Assembly: GCF_001931685.1 (NCBI RefSeq)
Contig: NZ_MOOY01000003.1
Span: 350,419-414,418, forward strand
Direction of reading: 5' to 3'
Length of the DNA stretch: 64,000 bases
From: Pararhizobium arenae
Lineage (GTDB): Bacteria; Pseudomonadota; Alphaproteobacteria; Rhizobiales; Rhizobiaceae
Shown here: positions 55,469 through 64,000 of the stretch, one piece after another
Layout of the letters: every line of letters starts with the position of its first letter
How positions within the stretch are numbered: position 1 is the stretch's first letter
Program-made: the position numbers and the translations under genes
The notes under the pieces: generated by a model
Databases searched by the model: none
What the model saw: the letters and a program-made list of their open reading frames with translations, nothing else
Told to the model about the DNA's origin: nothing

Positions 55469-57447
55469 TCGTTGAGTTTGGTCATTACGCTCTTGTGCTG
55501 GCGCTTGCCACCTCGATCCTGCAATCGCTGTTACCCGTGATCGGCGCGTGGCGCGGTGAACGCGCCCTGATGCAAAGCGGCACGACGGCGGCGATCGCGA
55601 GTTTCTGTCTTTTGGCGCTGTCCTTCGGCGCGCTGACCTATGCGCATGTGACATCGGATTTCTCGGTCGTCAATGTGTGGGAGAATTCCCACTCGATGAT
55701 CCCGCTGCTGTACAAATATTCGGGTGTCTGGGGAAACCATGAAGGATCGATGCTGCTCTGGCTGCTGATCCTGATGTTTTTCTCCGCTCTGGTCGCCGTC
55801 TTCGGGCGAAACCTGCCGGATACGCTCAGGGCCAATGTTCTGGGCGTTCAGGCCTGGGTGGCGACAGCGTTCGCGCTGTTTATCCTGCTGACCTCAAACC
55901 CCTTTGCGCGGATCATACCGGCGCCGGGCGAGGGACGGGATTTGAACCCCGTGCTGCAGGACGTCGGCCTTGCGATCCATCCGCCGCTGCTCTACCTCGG
56001 TTATGTCGGTTTCTCCGTCTGCTTTTCCTTTGCCGTTGCCGCCCTGATCGACGGGCGGATCGATGCCGCCTGGGCGCGCTGGGTACGGCCCTGGACGCTT
56101 GCCGCGTGGAGCTTCCTGACCGCCGGCATCGCCATGGGCTCCTACTGGGCCTATTACGAGCTTGGCTGGGGGGGCTGGTGGTTCTGGGACCCGGTGGAAA
56201 ACGCCTCCTTCATGCCCTGGCTGGCGGGAACGGCGCTCCTGCATTCGGCACTCGTGATGGAAAAGCGCGAGGCTCTGAAGATCTGGACCGTGCTGCTGGC
56301 GATCCTGACGTTTTCGCTGTCGCTGCTCGGAACCTTCCTTGTGCGCTCCGGCGTGCTGACATCGGTACACGCCTTCGCGACCGATCCGACACGCGGCGTC
56401 TTCATCCTGATTATCCTGATGCTTTTCATCGGCGGGGCCTTGTCCCTGTTTGCTTTCCGGGCGGTGCGGCTGAAGGCGGGCGGGCTGTTTGCGCCCATCT
56501 CGCGCGAAGGCGCGCTGGTCTATAACAACCTGATCCTGACGACCGCGACGGCGACGGTTTTGACCGGAACGCTCTATCCGCTGGCGCTCGAGGCGATGAC
56601 CGGCGCCAAGATTTCCGTCGGTCCTCCCTTCTTCAACATCACCTTCGGCCTGCTGATGCTGCCTCTGCTCGTGGCCGTCCCCTTCGGCCCGCTGCTGGCA
56701 TGGAAGCGCGGTGATCTGCTGGGGGCCGCGCAGCGGCTGTTTGCGGCGATCGGAGCGGGGCTTATCGTTGCGATGGGTGTGTTCTACGCGCGCTATGGTG
56801 GGCCGGTGATGGCTGCGGCCGGCATCGGGCTCGGCATTTACATGATCGGCGGCGCGGTGACGGATATCGTGCTGCGGTCGGGTTCTGGCAAGCTGCCGCT
56901 GGCAACGGCGTGGGCGCGGTTGAAAGGCCTGCCGCGCTCGTCCTTCGGGACCGCACTTGCGCATGCCGGCGTTGGCGTGACGCTGATCGGCATTGTGGCA
57001 GTCACGGCTTACGAGACGGAAACGATCGTCGAGATGAAGCCGGGCATGACGGCAGAGGCCGGCGGCTTTACGCTGCGCTTCGACGGCATGCGCGAAGGCC
57101 AGGGGCCGAACTACACCGAAGAAGCGGCGCATTTCGATATTCTCAGAGGCGGCGTGGTCGTCGATGACTTCTGGTCTTCGAAGCGGATCTACACGGCGCG
57201 GCGCATGCCGACGACGGAAGCCGGCATCCGCACCTTTGGCTTCAGTCAACTCTATGTCTCGCTTGGCGATCCCGCCCCGAACGGCGCCATGGTGATCCGC
57301 ATCTGGTGGAAGCCGTTCATTCTCTGCATCTGGCTCGGGACCGTCCTGATGATGATCGGCGGTGCGGTATCGCTCAGCGACCGGCGCCTGCGGGTCGGCG
57401 TGCCGAAGCGGGCGAAGGCGAAGCTTGCGATGGGAGCGGCGGAATGA
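55465..57447 (+). CDS. cycK: Haem lyase subunit CcmF/CycK
   Basis: 660 residues, about 15 membrane segments. The haem-handling WWD motif is in [19 protein letters not shown], and conserved His residues occur in HEGSMLLW and [13 protein letters not shown]. Catalyses haem attachment to apocytochrome c together with CcmH. Overlaps cycL by four bases. Confidence 0.96.
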   Translation: MIVEFGHYALVLALATSILQSLLPVIGAWRGERALMQSGTTAAIASFCLLALSFGALTYAHVTSDFSVVNVWENSHSMIPLLYKYSGVWGNHEGSMLLWLLILMFFSALVAVFGRNLPDTLRANVLGVQAWVATAFALFILLTSNPFARIIPAPGEGRDLNPVLQDVGLAIHPPLLYLGYVGFSVCFSFAVAALIDGRIDAAWARWVRPWTLAAWSFLTAGIAMGSYWAYYELGWGGWWFWDPVENASFMPWLAGTALLHSALVMEKREALKIWTVLLAILTFSLSLLGTFLVRSGVLTSVHAFATDPTRGVFILIILMLFIGGALSLFAFRAVRLKAGGLFAPISREGALVYNNLILTTATATVLTGTLYPLALEAMTGAKISVGPPFFNITFGLLMLPLLVAVPFGPLLAWKRGDLLGAAQRLFAAIGAGLIVAMGVFYARYGGPVMAAAGIGLGIYMIGGAVTDIVLRSGSGKLPLATAWARLKGLPRSSFGTALAHAGVGVTLIGIVAVTAYETETIVEMKPGMTAEAGGFTLRFDGMREGQGPNYTEEAAHFDILRGGVVVDDFWSSKRIYTARRMPTTEAGIRTFGFSQLYVSLGDPAPNGAMVIRIWWKPFILCIWLGTVLMMIGGAVSLSDRRLRVGVPKRAKAKLAMGAAE

Positions 57448-57908
57448 TGCGGCGGCTGGCGCTTTTTATCATTCTAATCCTGTCGGCGATGCCCGCGCTT
57501 GCCGTCAATCCCGATGAGGTGATGAAGGACCCGGCGCTGGAGGCGCGGGCGCGGGCACTTTCGGCTCAGCTGCGCTGCATGGTCTGTCAGAACCAGTCGA
57601 TCGATGATTCCAATGCCGAACTCGCAAAGGATTTGCGCGTCCTTGTGCGTGAGCGCATCGCCGATGGCGACAGCGATGACGAGGTGATCGCCTATGTCGT
57701 TTCGCGCTACGGCGAATTCGTGCTCCTGAAACCGCGATTCGAGACGAAGACACTGCTGCTCTGGGGCACGCCCGCCGCTTTGCTGCTGATCGGTGCCGGC
57801 GTGATGTTTTTTGCGGCGCGGCGCAAGAGGGGCAAGGTGACGGGGACATCGCTTTCGGCAGACGAGAAGGCACGGCTGGATGCCCTTCTGAAAGAGGACG
57901 TGCGTTGA
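57444..57908 (+). CDS. cycL: Cytochrome c maturation protein CcmH/CycL
   Basis: 154 residues, starting in ATGATG at 57444. Signal peptide to about residue 20, thioredoxin-like active site [11 protein letters not shown] (C45, C48), then a membrane segment with [14 protein letters not shown]. Reduces the CXXCH cysteines of apocytochrome c. Last gene of the operon. Confidence 0.95.
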   Translation: MMRRLALFIILILSAMPALAVNPDEVMKDPALEARARALSAQLRCMVCQNQSIDDSNAELAKDLRVLVRERIADGDSDDEVIAYVVSRYGEFVLLKPRFETKTLLLWGTPAALLLIGAGVMFFAARRKRGKVTGTSLSADEKARLDALLKEDVR

Positions 57909-58135
57909 GCTGCCGGACGCGCGGGATCAAAGCGATTTATCCTGCCGTTTCAGCTGTTTGCTGATGTTCCGTTCCTGAGCCTTCAGGAGCAACGGGCAAT
58001 TTCGCAGTGCTTTGTCCCTACATTACCAAAAATTCATGCCTCGGACATTCATCGGTAAGGTGGCGCGCTCTATCTCTTATCCCAACGATCGCTTTTCCCG
58101 TTGCGATCCGTAGCTGAAGAGAGAAGGCAAAACCA

Positions 58136-59692
58136 ATGTTCAAACCCTCGCGTCCCTCCCTGAAAACCGTGCTGCAGACAACGACAGTCGCCGGTCTCGC
58201 GGCGGTCATGCTGTCGACGGGTATTCCCGCTGCGGTCAACTATACCTTTGCCGCACCTGTGAAGGTGGAAGCCCCGCAGGTTCCGAGCTTTGCCGATGTC
58301 GTCGATGCCGTTTCCCCGGCCGTCGTTTCCGTGCGCGTTCAGTCCCGGGCTAATCCGGTTTCCGACGATGCTTCGAACGGCTTCAGCTTCGATTTCGGTG
58401 GCCCCGGCTTCGACCAGCTGCCCGACGATCACCCGCTGAAGCGCTTCTTCCGTGAATTCGGCGGCCCGGACGGCGGCGAGCGCCGCGCAGAGCGTCCGCA
58501 TCTCGGCAAGCCCGGCCCCGGCCGTCTGCGCCCGACCGCACAGGGCTCCGGCTTCTTCATCACCGAGGACGGATATCTCGTCACCAACAACCACGTTGTC
58601 TCCGACGGCTCCGCCTTTACCGTTGTCCTGAACGACGGCACCGAGCTCGATGCCAAGCTGATCGGCAAGGACAGCCGTACCGACCTCGCCGTGCTGAAGG
58701 TCGATGACAAGCGCAAGTTCACCTACGTCAACTGGGCTGACGACAGCAAGGTTCGCGTCGGCGACTGGGTCGTGGCTGTCGGCAATCCGTTCGGTCTCGG
58801 CGGTACGGTCACCTCCGGTATCGTTTCGGCCCGTGGCCGTGATATCGGCTCCGGCCCCTACGACGACTACCTCCAGGTCGATGCTGCCGTGAACCGTGGT
58901 AACTCCGGTGGTCCGACGTTCAACCTCTCCGGTGAAGTCGTTGGCATCAACACCGCGATCTTCTCGCCGTCGGGCGGCAACGTCGGTATCGCCTTCGCTA
59001 TTCCGGCCTCGGTTGCCAAGGATGTCGTCGCCGACCTGATGAAGGACGGCACGGTCTCGCGTGGCTGGCTCGGCGTCCAAATCCAGCCGGTGACCAAGGA
59101 TATCGCCGACTCGCTTGGTCTGGCCGAGGCAAGCGGCGCGCTCGTCATCGAGCCGCAGGCCGGCTCGCCCGGCGAAAAGGCCGGTATCAAGAAGGGCGAC
59201 GTCGTGACCGCCGTCAACGGCGAGACGGTCAAGGGCCCGCGCGAGCTTGCCCGCAAGATCGGCGCGCTCCGTCCGGGCACGAGCGTCGATGTCTCGCTGT
59301 GGCGTGACGGCAAGGCAACCAGCGTGAAGCTCGAGGTCGGCACTTTGCCGCAGGAAGAGCAGCAGGCCGCGGCCGATCCCGACCAGGGCCAGGAAGATAC
59401 CGCTCCGGCCTCTGAAAAGGCGCTTGCCGATCTCGGCGTTACCGTTTCCCCTTCGGATGACGGCAACGGCGTGACGATCTCCTCGGTCGATCCGGAATCC
59501 GATGCGGGCGATCGTGGGCTGAAGGAAGGCGAAAAGATCGTCTCGGTGAACAACCAGGAGATCAAGTCCGCCGACGACATCCTGAAGGTGATCGCCGATG
59601 CCCGTAAGGACGGCCGGACCAAGGCACTGTTCCAGATCCAGGCCGAAAACGGCAGCCGCTTCGTGGCCCTGCCGATCGATGCACAGGGCTAA
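58136..59692 (+). CDS. degP: DegP/HtrA-type periplasmic serine protease
   Basis: 518 residues. Signal sequence about 1-40, trypsin-like domain with H153 (NNHVV), D183 (RTDLAVLK) and S257 (GNSGGPTFN), then two PDZ domains (SRGWLGVQIQPVTKDIADSL; GVTISSVDPESDAGDRGLKE). A Gly/Arg-rich loop (GGERRAERPHLGKPGPGRLR) precedes the catalytic core. Degrades misfolded envelope proteins. Followed by a two-component pair that may respond to envelope stress. Confidence 0.95.
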   Translation: MFKPSRPSLKTVLQTTTVAGLAAVMLSTGIPAAVNYTFAAPVKVEAPQVPSFADVVDAVSPAVVSVRVQSRANPVSDDASNGFSFDFGGPGFDQLPDDHPLKRFFREFGGPDGGERRAERPHLGKPGPGRLRPTAQGSGFFITEDGYLVTNNHVVSDGSAFTVVLNDGTELDAKLIGKDSRTDLAVLKVDDKRKFTYVNWADDSKVRVGDWVVAVGNPFGLGGTVTSGIVSARGRDIGSGPYDDYLQVDAAVNRGNSGGPTFNLSGEVVGINTAIFSPSGGNVGIAFAIPASVAKDVVADLMKDGTVSRGWLGVQIQPVTKDIADSLGLAEASGALVIEPQAGSPGEKAGIKKGDVVTAVNGETVKGPRELARKIGALRPGTSVDVSLWRDGKATSVKLEVGTLPQEEQQAAADPDQGQEDTAPASEKALADLGVTVSPSDDGNGVTISSVDPESDAGDRGLKEGEKIVSVNNQEIKSADDILKVIADARKDGRTKALFQIQAENGSRFVALPIDAQG

Positions 59693-59802
59693 GGCGCTCG
59701 ACTTTTTTTGAATATGGGCGCCGCGGGACCTTACGGTTTCGCGGCGTCTGCCGTTGATTAAGCCAAGGTAAAGCCGGTTGTGGAAGGTGAGGGTCCGGGA
59801 CT

Positions 59803-60498
59803 ATGGTCACCCGCATGAAGATTCTGATTATCGAAGACGATCTGGAAGCCGCTGCCTATCTCGCCAAGGCCTTTCGTGAGGCGGGCATTGTGTCCGATCA
59901 CGCGAGCGATGGCGAAAGCGGGCTTTTCATGGCCAGCGAAAACTCCTACGACGTGCTGGTCATCGACCGCATGCTGCCGCGGCGGGACGGGCTTTCCGTG
60001 ATCTCGGAACTGCGCCGCAAGGGTATTCACACGCCAGTCCTTATCCTTTCGGCTCTCGGGCAGGTGGATGACCGGGTAACGGGCTTGCGCGCCGGTGGCG
60101 ACGACTATCTGCCGAAACCCTACTCCTTCAACGAGCTTCTGGCGCGTGTCGAGGTGCTGGGCCGCCGAAAGGGTACGCCCGAGCAGGATATGGTCTACCG
60201 GGTCGGCGATCTGGAACTCGACCGGCTGTCCCATACGGTGCGCCGGCAGGGCAAGGAAATCGTCCTGCAGCCCCGCGAATTCCGTCTGCTGGAGTACCTC
60301 ATGAAGAATTCCGGGCAGGTGGTGACCCGGACGATGCTGCTGGAAAATGTCTGGGATTACCATTTCGATCCGCAGACCAATGTGATCGACGTGCATGTCT
60401 CGCGGCTGCGCTCGAAGATCGAGAAGGATTTCGACGGCCCCCTGCTCAGAACCGTGCGCGGTGCTGGTTACATGATCAAGGAAGAGGGTGCGCACTGA
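59803..60498 (+). CDS. OmpR-family response regulator
   Basis: 231 residues. Receiver with EDD (11-13), phospho-acceptor D55 (VIDRMLPRRDG) and DDYLPKPYSFNEL, then a winged helix (LQPREFRLLEYLMKNSGQVV, NVIDVHVSRLRSKIEKDF). Four bases before the kinase gene. The ATG at 59803 has GAGGG upstream; an ATG at 59815 is possible. Target genes unknown; location after degP suggests envelope stress. Confidence 0.9.
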   Translation: MVTRMKILIIEDDLEAAAYLAKAFREAGIVSDHASDGESGLFMASENSYDVLVIDRMLPRRDGLSVISELRRKGIHTPVLILSALGQVDDRVTGLRAGGDDYLPKPYSFNELLARVEVLGRRKGTPEQDMVYRVGDLELDRLSHTVRRQGKEIVLQPREFRLLEYLMKNSGQVVTRTMLLENVWDYHFDPQTNVIDVHVSRLRSKIEKDFDGPLLRTVRGAGYMIKEEGAH

Positions 60499-60501
60499 CG
60501 G

Positions 60502-61908
60502 ATGAACCGGCTGCGCGTTCTTTTTCGCACGACGGCGGTTCGCCTTTCCGCCGTCTATCTGGTTCTGTTTTCCATCTGCGCGGCCTTTCTCGTCTTCTAT
60601 GTGACGGCGATGTCGCAACGCCTGCTTGAGCAGCAGACGCGCGAAGCCGTGAGCACCGAAGTCGCCCAGATCGAGGCGATCTACGACCGGGCGGGCATCA
60701 ACGGACTTTTACGGACACTGGAACGGCGCGCTCGCCAGCCGGGCGCCAACCTCTATGTGATTGCCGGTCCAACCGGCGAGATTCTCGCCGGTAACGTTGC
60801 GTCTCTCGAGCCAGGCCTTCTCGACAAGGAAGGCTGGACGGGGCAGGCCTTCCGCTACCAGCGCTATACCGACGAAAGCCGCAAGGATAGCCATGTTGCA
60901 CTTGCGCATGTTCTGGTTCTGGAAAACGGTCTGCGTATTCTTGTCGGTCGAGATCTGCAGGAACCGGAAAAATTCCGGGTTCTGGTCCGTCAGGCGCTGA
61001 TGGTGGCGCTCGGGATCATGGGGTTTGGCGCGCTGGTGATATGGTTTGCGATCGGCCGCAATGCCTTGAAACGTATCGACCGCATGTCGGATGCCAGCAC
61101 CCGCATCATGGCCGGCGACCTTTCGCAAAGACTGCCTATGAGCGGATCGGGAGACGAATTCGACCGGCTCTCGGAATCCCTGAATGCCATGCTCGAAAGA
61201 ATCGAGAAGCTTAACGAAGGGCTGCGGCAGGTCTCAGACAATATCGCCCATGACCTGAAGACCCCGCTGACGCGCCTGCGCAACAAGGCAGAAGCGGCCC
61301 TTGCCCACAAGAACACCAGTGCAGGGTATCGCGCGTCGCTGGAGGAAATCATCGGCGAGTCCGACCAGTTGATCCGCACCTTCAATGCTTTGCTGATGAT
61401 CTCGCGGGTGGAGGCGGGCGGGGCTGCCGCCGAGATGAGCGATATCGATCTTTCGACCATCGTGGCCGATTGTGTGGAACTCTACGAACCGGTGGCTGAG
61501 GAACAGGCGCTGGAGTTGACGGCCGACATCTCCGGGCCGTTGCATATCAACGGCAATCGGGAACTGGTCGGGCAGGCGCTTGGGAACCTCATCGACAACG
61601 CGATCAAATATGCCGAAGGAGCCGCCGATCCGGGAATCAGGGTTTCCTTGGTGCGTCGCGGAGATGCGGTGGTCATTGCCGTTGCCGATCACGGACCTGG
61701 CGTGCCTGCAGACAAGCGCGACCAGGTGGTGGCCCGCTTCGTTCGCCTCGACGAGAGCCGATCAAAGCCGGGGACGGGATTGGGTTTGTCGCTGGTCGAG
61801 GCTGTCATGGAAATGCACCACGGCTCTCTGGAATTGGGCGATACCGCACCCGGTCAGAGCAGCCCTGGCCTGACTGTCACCATGGTCTTTCCAGTGCCGG
61901 CTGCGTAA
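60502..61908 (+). CDS. Sensor histidine kinase, partner of the preceding regulator
   Basis: 468 residues. Membrane segments about 16-37 and 165-186 flank a small periplasmic domain. HAMP about 185-240, H-box SDNIAHDLKTPLTRL (H250), NLIDNAIKYAEG, DHGPGVPADKRDQV, and GTGLGLSLVEAV. Gene order degP-RR-HK-glnE is conserved in Rhizobiaceae as I recall it. Confidence 0.92.
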   Translation: MNRLRVLFRTTAVRLSAVYLVLFSICAAFLVFYVTAMSQRLLEQQTREAVSTEVAQIEAIYDRAGINGLLRTLERRARQPGANLYVIAGPTGEILAGNVASLEPGLLDKEGWTGQAFRYQRYTDESRKDSHVALAHVLVLENGLRILVGRDLQEPEKFRVLVRQALMVALGIMGFGALVIWFAIGRNALKRIDRMSDASTRIMAGDLSQRLPMSGSGDEFDRLSESLNAMLERIEKLNEGLRQVSDNIAHDLKTPLTRLRNKAEAALAHKNTSAGYRASLEEIIGESDQLIRTFNALLMISRVEAGGAAAEMSDIDLSTIVADCVELYEPVAEEQALELTADISGPLHINGNRELVGQALGNLIDNAIKYAEGAADPGIRVSLVRRGDAVVIAVADHGPGVPADKRDQVVARFVRLDESRSKPGTGLGLSLVEAVMEMHHGSLELGDTAPGQSSPGLTVTMVFPVPAA

Positions 61909-61997
61909 ATTACGCTATTCATCGCATGGTCTCCCTGTTTTCCCTTTTCCCGCGAATGGGTTAGTTTGCGACCGCCGGAATCAGGCGGGAGGAAAGC

Positions 61998-64000
61998 ATG
62001 ACCGAGACCGTGACGCGGCGCCTTGAGGATATCGCGGCATCGCCTATCCGCCCCATGAGCCAGTCCGATGCGAAATTGGTTCTTTCGGATCTCAAGGATA
62101 TGGGCAAGGCGGAGCCTGCTCTTGGCGCAGCGCTCTCCTCGAACGCAGCGCTTCGTGACTTTCTTGTCGCTGCCTTCTCGCTCTCTCCCTATCTCCGTGA
62201 TGGAGCAGTCGCGCGCCCGGCGATGGTGGCCGACATGCTGAAGACGCCGCTCGACACCTACCTCCGCAAGCGCATCGACACGGCCCGTGATGCATGGCGA
62301 AGCGACGTGCAGGGCAAGGCGCTTCCCGATGCCGAGATCATGGCGCGGCTCAGGGTTGCCAAGCGGGAAATGGCTTTCTGTCTCGCGCTTGCCGATCTGG
62401 CCAAGCTGATGGACGGGCGGGAAACCACACGCCGGCTTTCCGAATTTGCCGGTGCCGCTGTTTCGGCGACCGTCGATCACCTATTGCTGAGTGCCGGCGA
62501 GGCCGGCAACCTTCACGTTTCCAATCCGGAACAGCCAAGCGAAGGTTCCGGTGTCGTGGTGCTCGGCATGGGCAAGCTCGGCGCCTTCGAACTCAACTAT
62601 TCCTCAGACATCGATCTCGTGGTTTTCTACGAGCCTGACGCCTCCTTGATCGCGGATGCTTCAGAGGCTCCCGAAACGTTTGGCCGCCTGCTGCGGCGCC
62701 TCATCCGCATCCTGCAGGAACGCACCGGTGACGGCTATGTGTTTCGCACCGATCTCAGGCTTCGCCCCGATCCCGGCGCAACGCCACTGGCGATCCCAGT
62801 TGAAGCCGCGATGCTCTACTATGAGGGGCGCGGGCAGAACTGGGAGCGGGCGGCCTTCATCAAGGCTAGACCCGTGGCCGGCGATCTGAAGGCAGGCGAG
62901 AACTTCCTTCGGGAACTGACCCCCTTCGTTTTCCGCAAATATCTCGATTACGCGGCGATTGCGGACATTCATTCCATCAAGCGACAGATCCATGCCCATA
63001 AAGGGCATGGCGAGATCGCGGTGAAGGGCCACAATATCAAGCTCGGTCGCGGCGGTATCCGCGAGATCGAGTTTTTCGTCCAGACGCAGCAGTTGATTGC
63101 CGGCGGACGCATGACCGACCTGCGGCAGCGCGCGACGGAGCCCATGCTGGAGCAACTGGCGAAGGCCAACTGGATCGATGAGGAAACTGCGGCCGAATTG
63201 ACGGAGGCCTACTGGTTCCTGCGCGATGTCGAACATCGCTTGCAGATGGTCCGCGACGAGCAAACCCATGTCCTGCCGACGACCGAAGCGGAGCTGAAGC
63301 GTATCGCCTATATGCTGGGCTTTGCCGATACGACCTCTTTTTCCCAGCGGCTTTCCACTGTCTTGAAGACGGTGGAACGGCGTTACGCGCAGCTTTTCGA
63401 ACAGGAGGCCCGGCTTTCCGGCGATGCCGGCAACCTCGTCTTTACCGGCCAGAAGGACGATCCCGATACGCTGGAAACCTTGAAAACGCTGGGCTTCGAA
63501 CGGCCGCAGGATATCTCGCGCATCATCCGCACTTGGCATTACGGTCGTTATCGCGCCACGCAATCCGTCGAGGCGCGGGAACGGTTGACGGAGTTGACGC
63601 CGGAGCTTCTGCGCGTCTTCGGCCAGAACAAGCGGGCCGACGAGGCGCTGCTTAGGTTCGATCAGTTCATCTCCGGTCTGCCGGCGGGCATTCAGCTGTT
63701 CTCGCTGCTCGGCAACAATCCCGGCCTGCTCTCGCTGATCGTCAATATCATGTCGACCGCGCCGCGACTGGCGGGCATCATTGCCGGGCGCCCACATGTG
63801 TTCGACGGCATGCTCGACCCGCGCCTGCTGGCGGAACCGCCGACGCGCAGTTATCTCTCCGAACGGATCGGAGCCTTCGTCTCCGGGGCACGCCACTACG
63901 AGGAAATTCTCGATCGGCTTCGCATCATCGCCGCCGAACAACGGTTCCTGATCGGCATACGCCTGCTGACGGGCGTGATAACCGGGGCCCAGGCCGGCCA
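61998..64000 (+). CDS. glnE: Bifunctional glutamine synthetase adenylyltransferase/deadenylase GlnE, N-terminal part
   Basis: At least 667 residues; runs off the right edge. GGGAGGAAAGC precedes the ATG at 61998. The N-terminal adenylyl-removing nucleotidyltransferase motif VVLGMGKLGAFELNYSSDID lies at about 185-205, with RTDLRLRPDP and RGGIREIEFFVQTQQL following, and the linker (LLSLIVNIMSTAPRLAGIIA) leads towards the second catalytic domain outside the window. Controls glutamine synthetase activity by adenylylation in response to PII. Confidence 0.95.
   Translation, partial: MTETVTRRLEDIAASPIRPMSQSDAKLVLSDLKDMGKAEPALGAALSSNAALRDFLVAAFSLSPYLRDGAVARPAMVADMLKTPLDTYLRKRIDTARDAWRSDVQGKALPDAEIMARLRVAKREMAFCLALADLAKLMDGRETTRRLSEFAGAAVSATVDHLLLSAGEAGNLHVSNPEQPSEGSGVVVLGMGKLGAFELNYSSDIDLVVFYEPDASLIADASEAPETFGRLLRRLIRILQERTGDGYVFRTDLRLRPDPGATPLAIPVEAAMLYYEGRGQNWERAAFIKARPVAGDLKAGENFLRELTPFVFRKYLDYAAIADIHSIKRQIHAHKGHGEIAVKGHNIKLGRGGIREIEFFVQTQQLIAGGRMTDLRQRATEPMLEQLAKANWIDEETAAELTEAYWFLRDVEHRLQMVRDEQTHVLPTTEAELKRIAYMLGFADTTSFSQRLSTVLKTVERRYAQLFEQEARLSGDAGNLVFTGQKDDPDTLETLKTLGFERPQDISRIIRTWHYGRYRATQSVEARERLTELTPELLRVFGQNKRADEALLRFDQFISGLPAGIQLFSLLGNNPGLLSLIVNIMSTAPRLAGIIAGRPHVFDGMLDPRLLAEPPTRSYLSERIGAFVSGARHYEEILDRLRIIAAEQRFLIGIRLLTGVITGAQAG

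Overview
The window looks like a chromosomal segment of a Rhizobiaceae member (Rhizobium/Agrobacterium relatives). Supporting this are the Ros/MucR-type zinc-finger regulator, a FeuN-FeuP-FeuQ module, the cycHJKL-degP-two-component-glnE gene order, RIME-like palindromic intergenic repeats, an EcfG-type GGAAC-N16-CGTT promoter, CtrA-type TTAA-N7-TTAA sites and the high-GC codon use. No rRNA, tRNA or CRISPR array was recognised. Genus-level placement is inference.

Layout. 1-9.8 kb: core and accessory genes (oligopeptidase B fragment, class III cyclase, chemoreceptor, AztD-like zinc chaperone with a possible Zur site, Tat-exported VOC protein, universal stress protein, Sel1-repeat protein, hemolysin III-type protein). 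10-15.9 kb: a complete, tightly overlapping mrpABCDEFG Na+/H+ antiporter operon. 16.4-18.5 kb: a Ros/MucR regulator, then an overlapping pair, a DnaA-domain-IV-like protein and a DUF6456 protein, which match the GafY/GafZ activators of gene transfer agents (GTAs). 18.5-32.8 kb: housekeeping and envelope genes (SufE, DUF5330, a PleC/DivJ-type kinase, peptidoglycan-binding protein, soluble chemoreceptor, DUF1491, DUF2336, an Arg-Asp-repeat SH3 protein, small membrane proteins, PBP1A, YcgN, MmcQ). A 271-bp MITE-like element sits between two convergent genes and supplies both of their stop codons.

32.8-50.5 kb is the accessory heart. A 2,396-bp IS1595-family element with passenger genes, 24-bp perfect inverted repeats and an 8-bp target duplication lies directly upstream of the promoter of an RcGTA-like cluster. 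The cluster holds gp1, terminase, portal, a small membrane protein, protease, capsid, connector and head closure genes, then is interrupted. A roughly 5-kb island replaces the tail genes and the 5' half of the gp15 megatron gene. It carries a decayed FtsH-like AAA protease, read through from gp7, and a large SF2 helicase with a possible C-terminal nuclease region. Only the gp15 C-terminal half and a small holin-like gene remain on the far side. The likely GTA activators are intact about 15 kb away, yet the particle genes look tail-less. Heads might form, but functional GTA particles are unlikely from this locus alone.

50.6-64 kb returns to conserved chromosome: feuN-feuP-feuQ, a 17-kDa-antigen-like lipoprotein, the cytochrome c maturation operon cycHJKL, a DegP-type protease, a second OmpR-type two-component pair, and the start of glnE running off the window.
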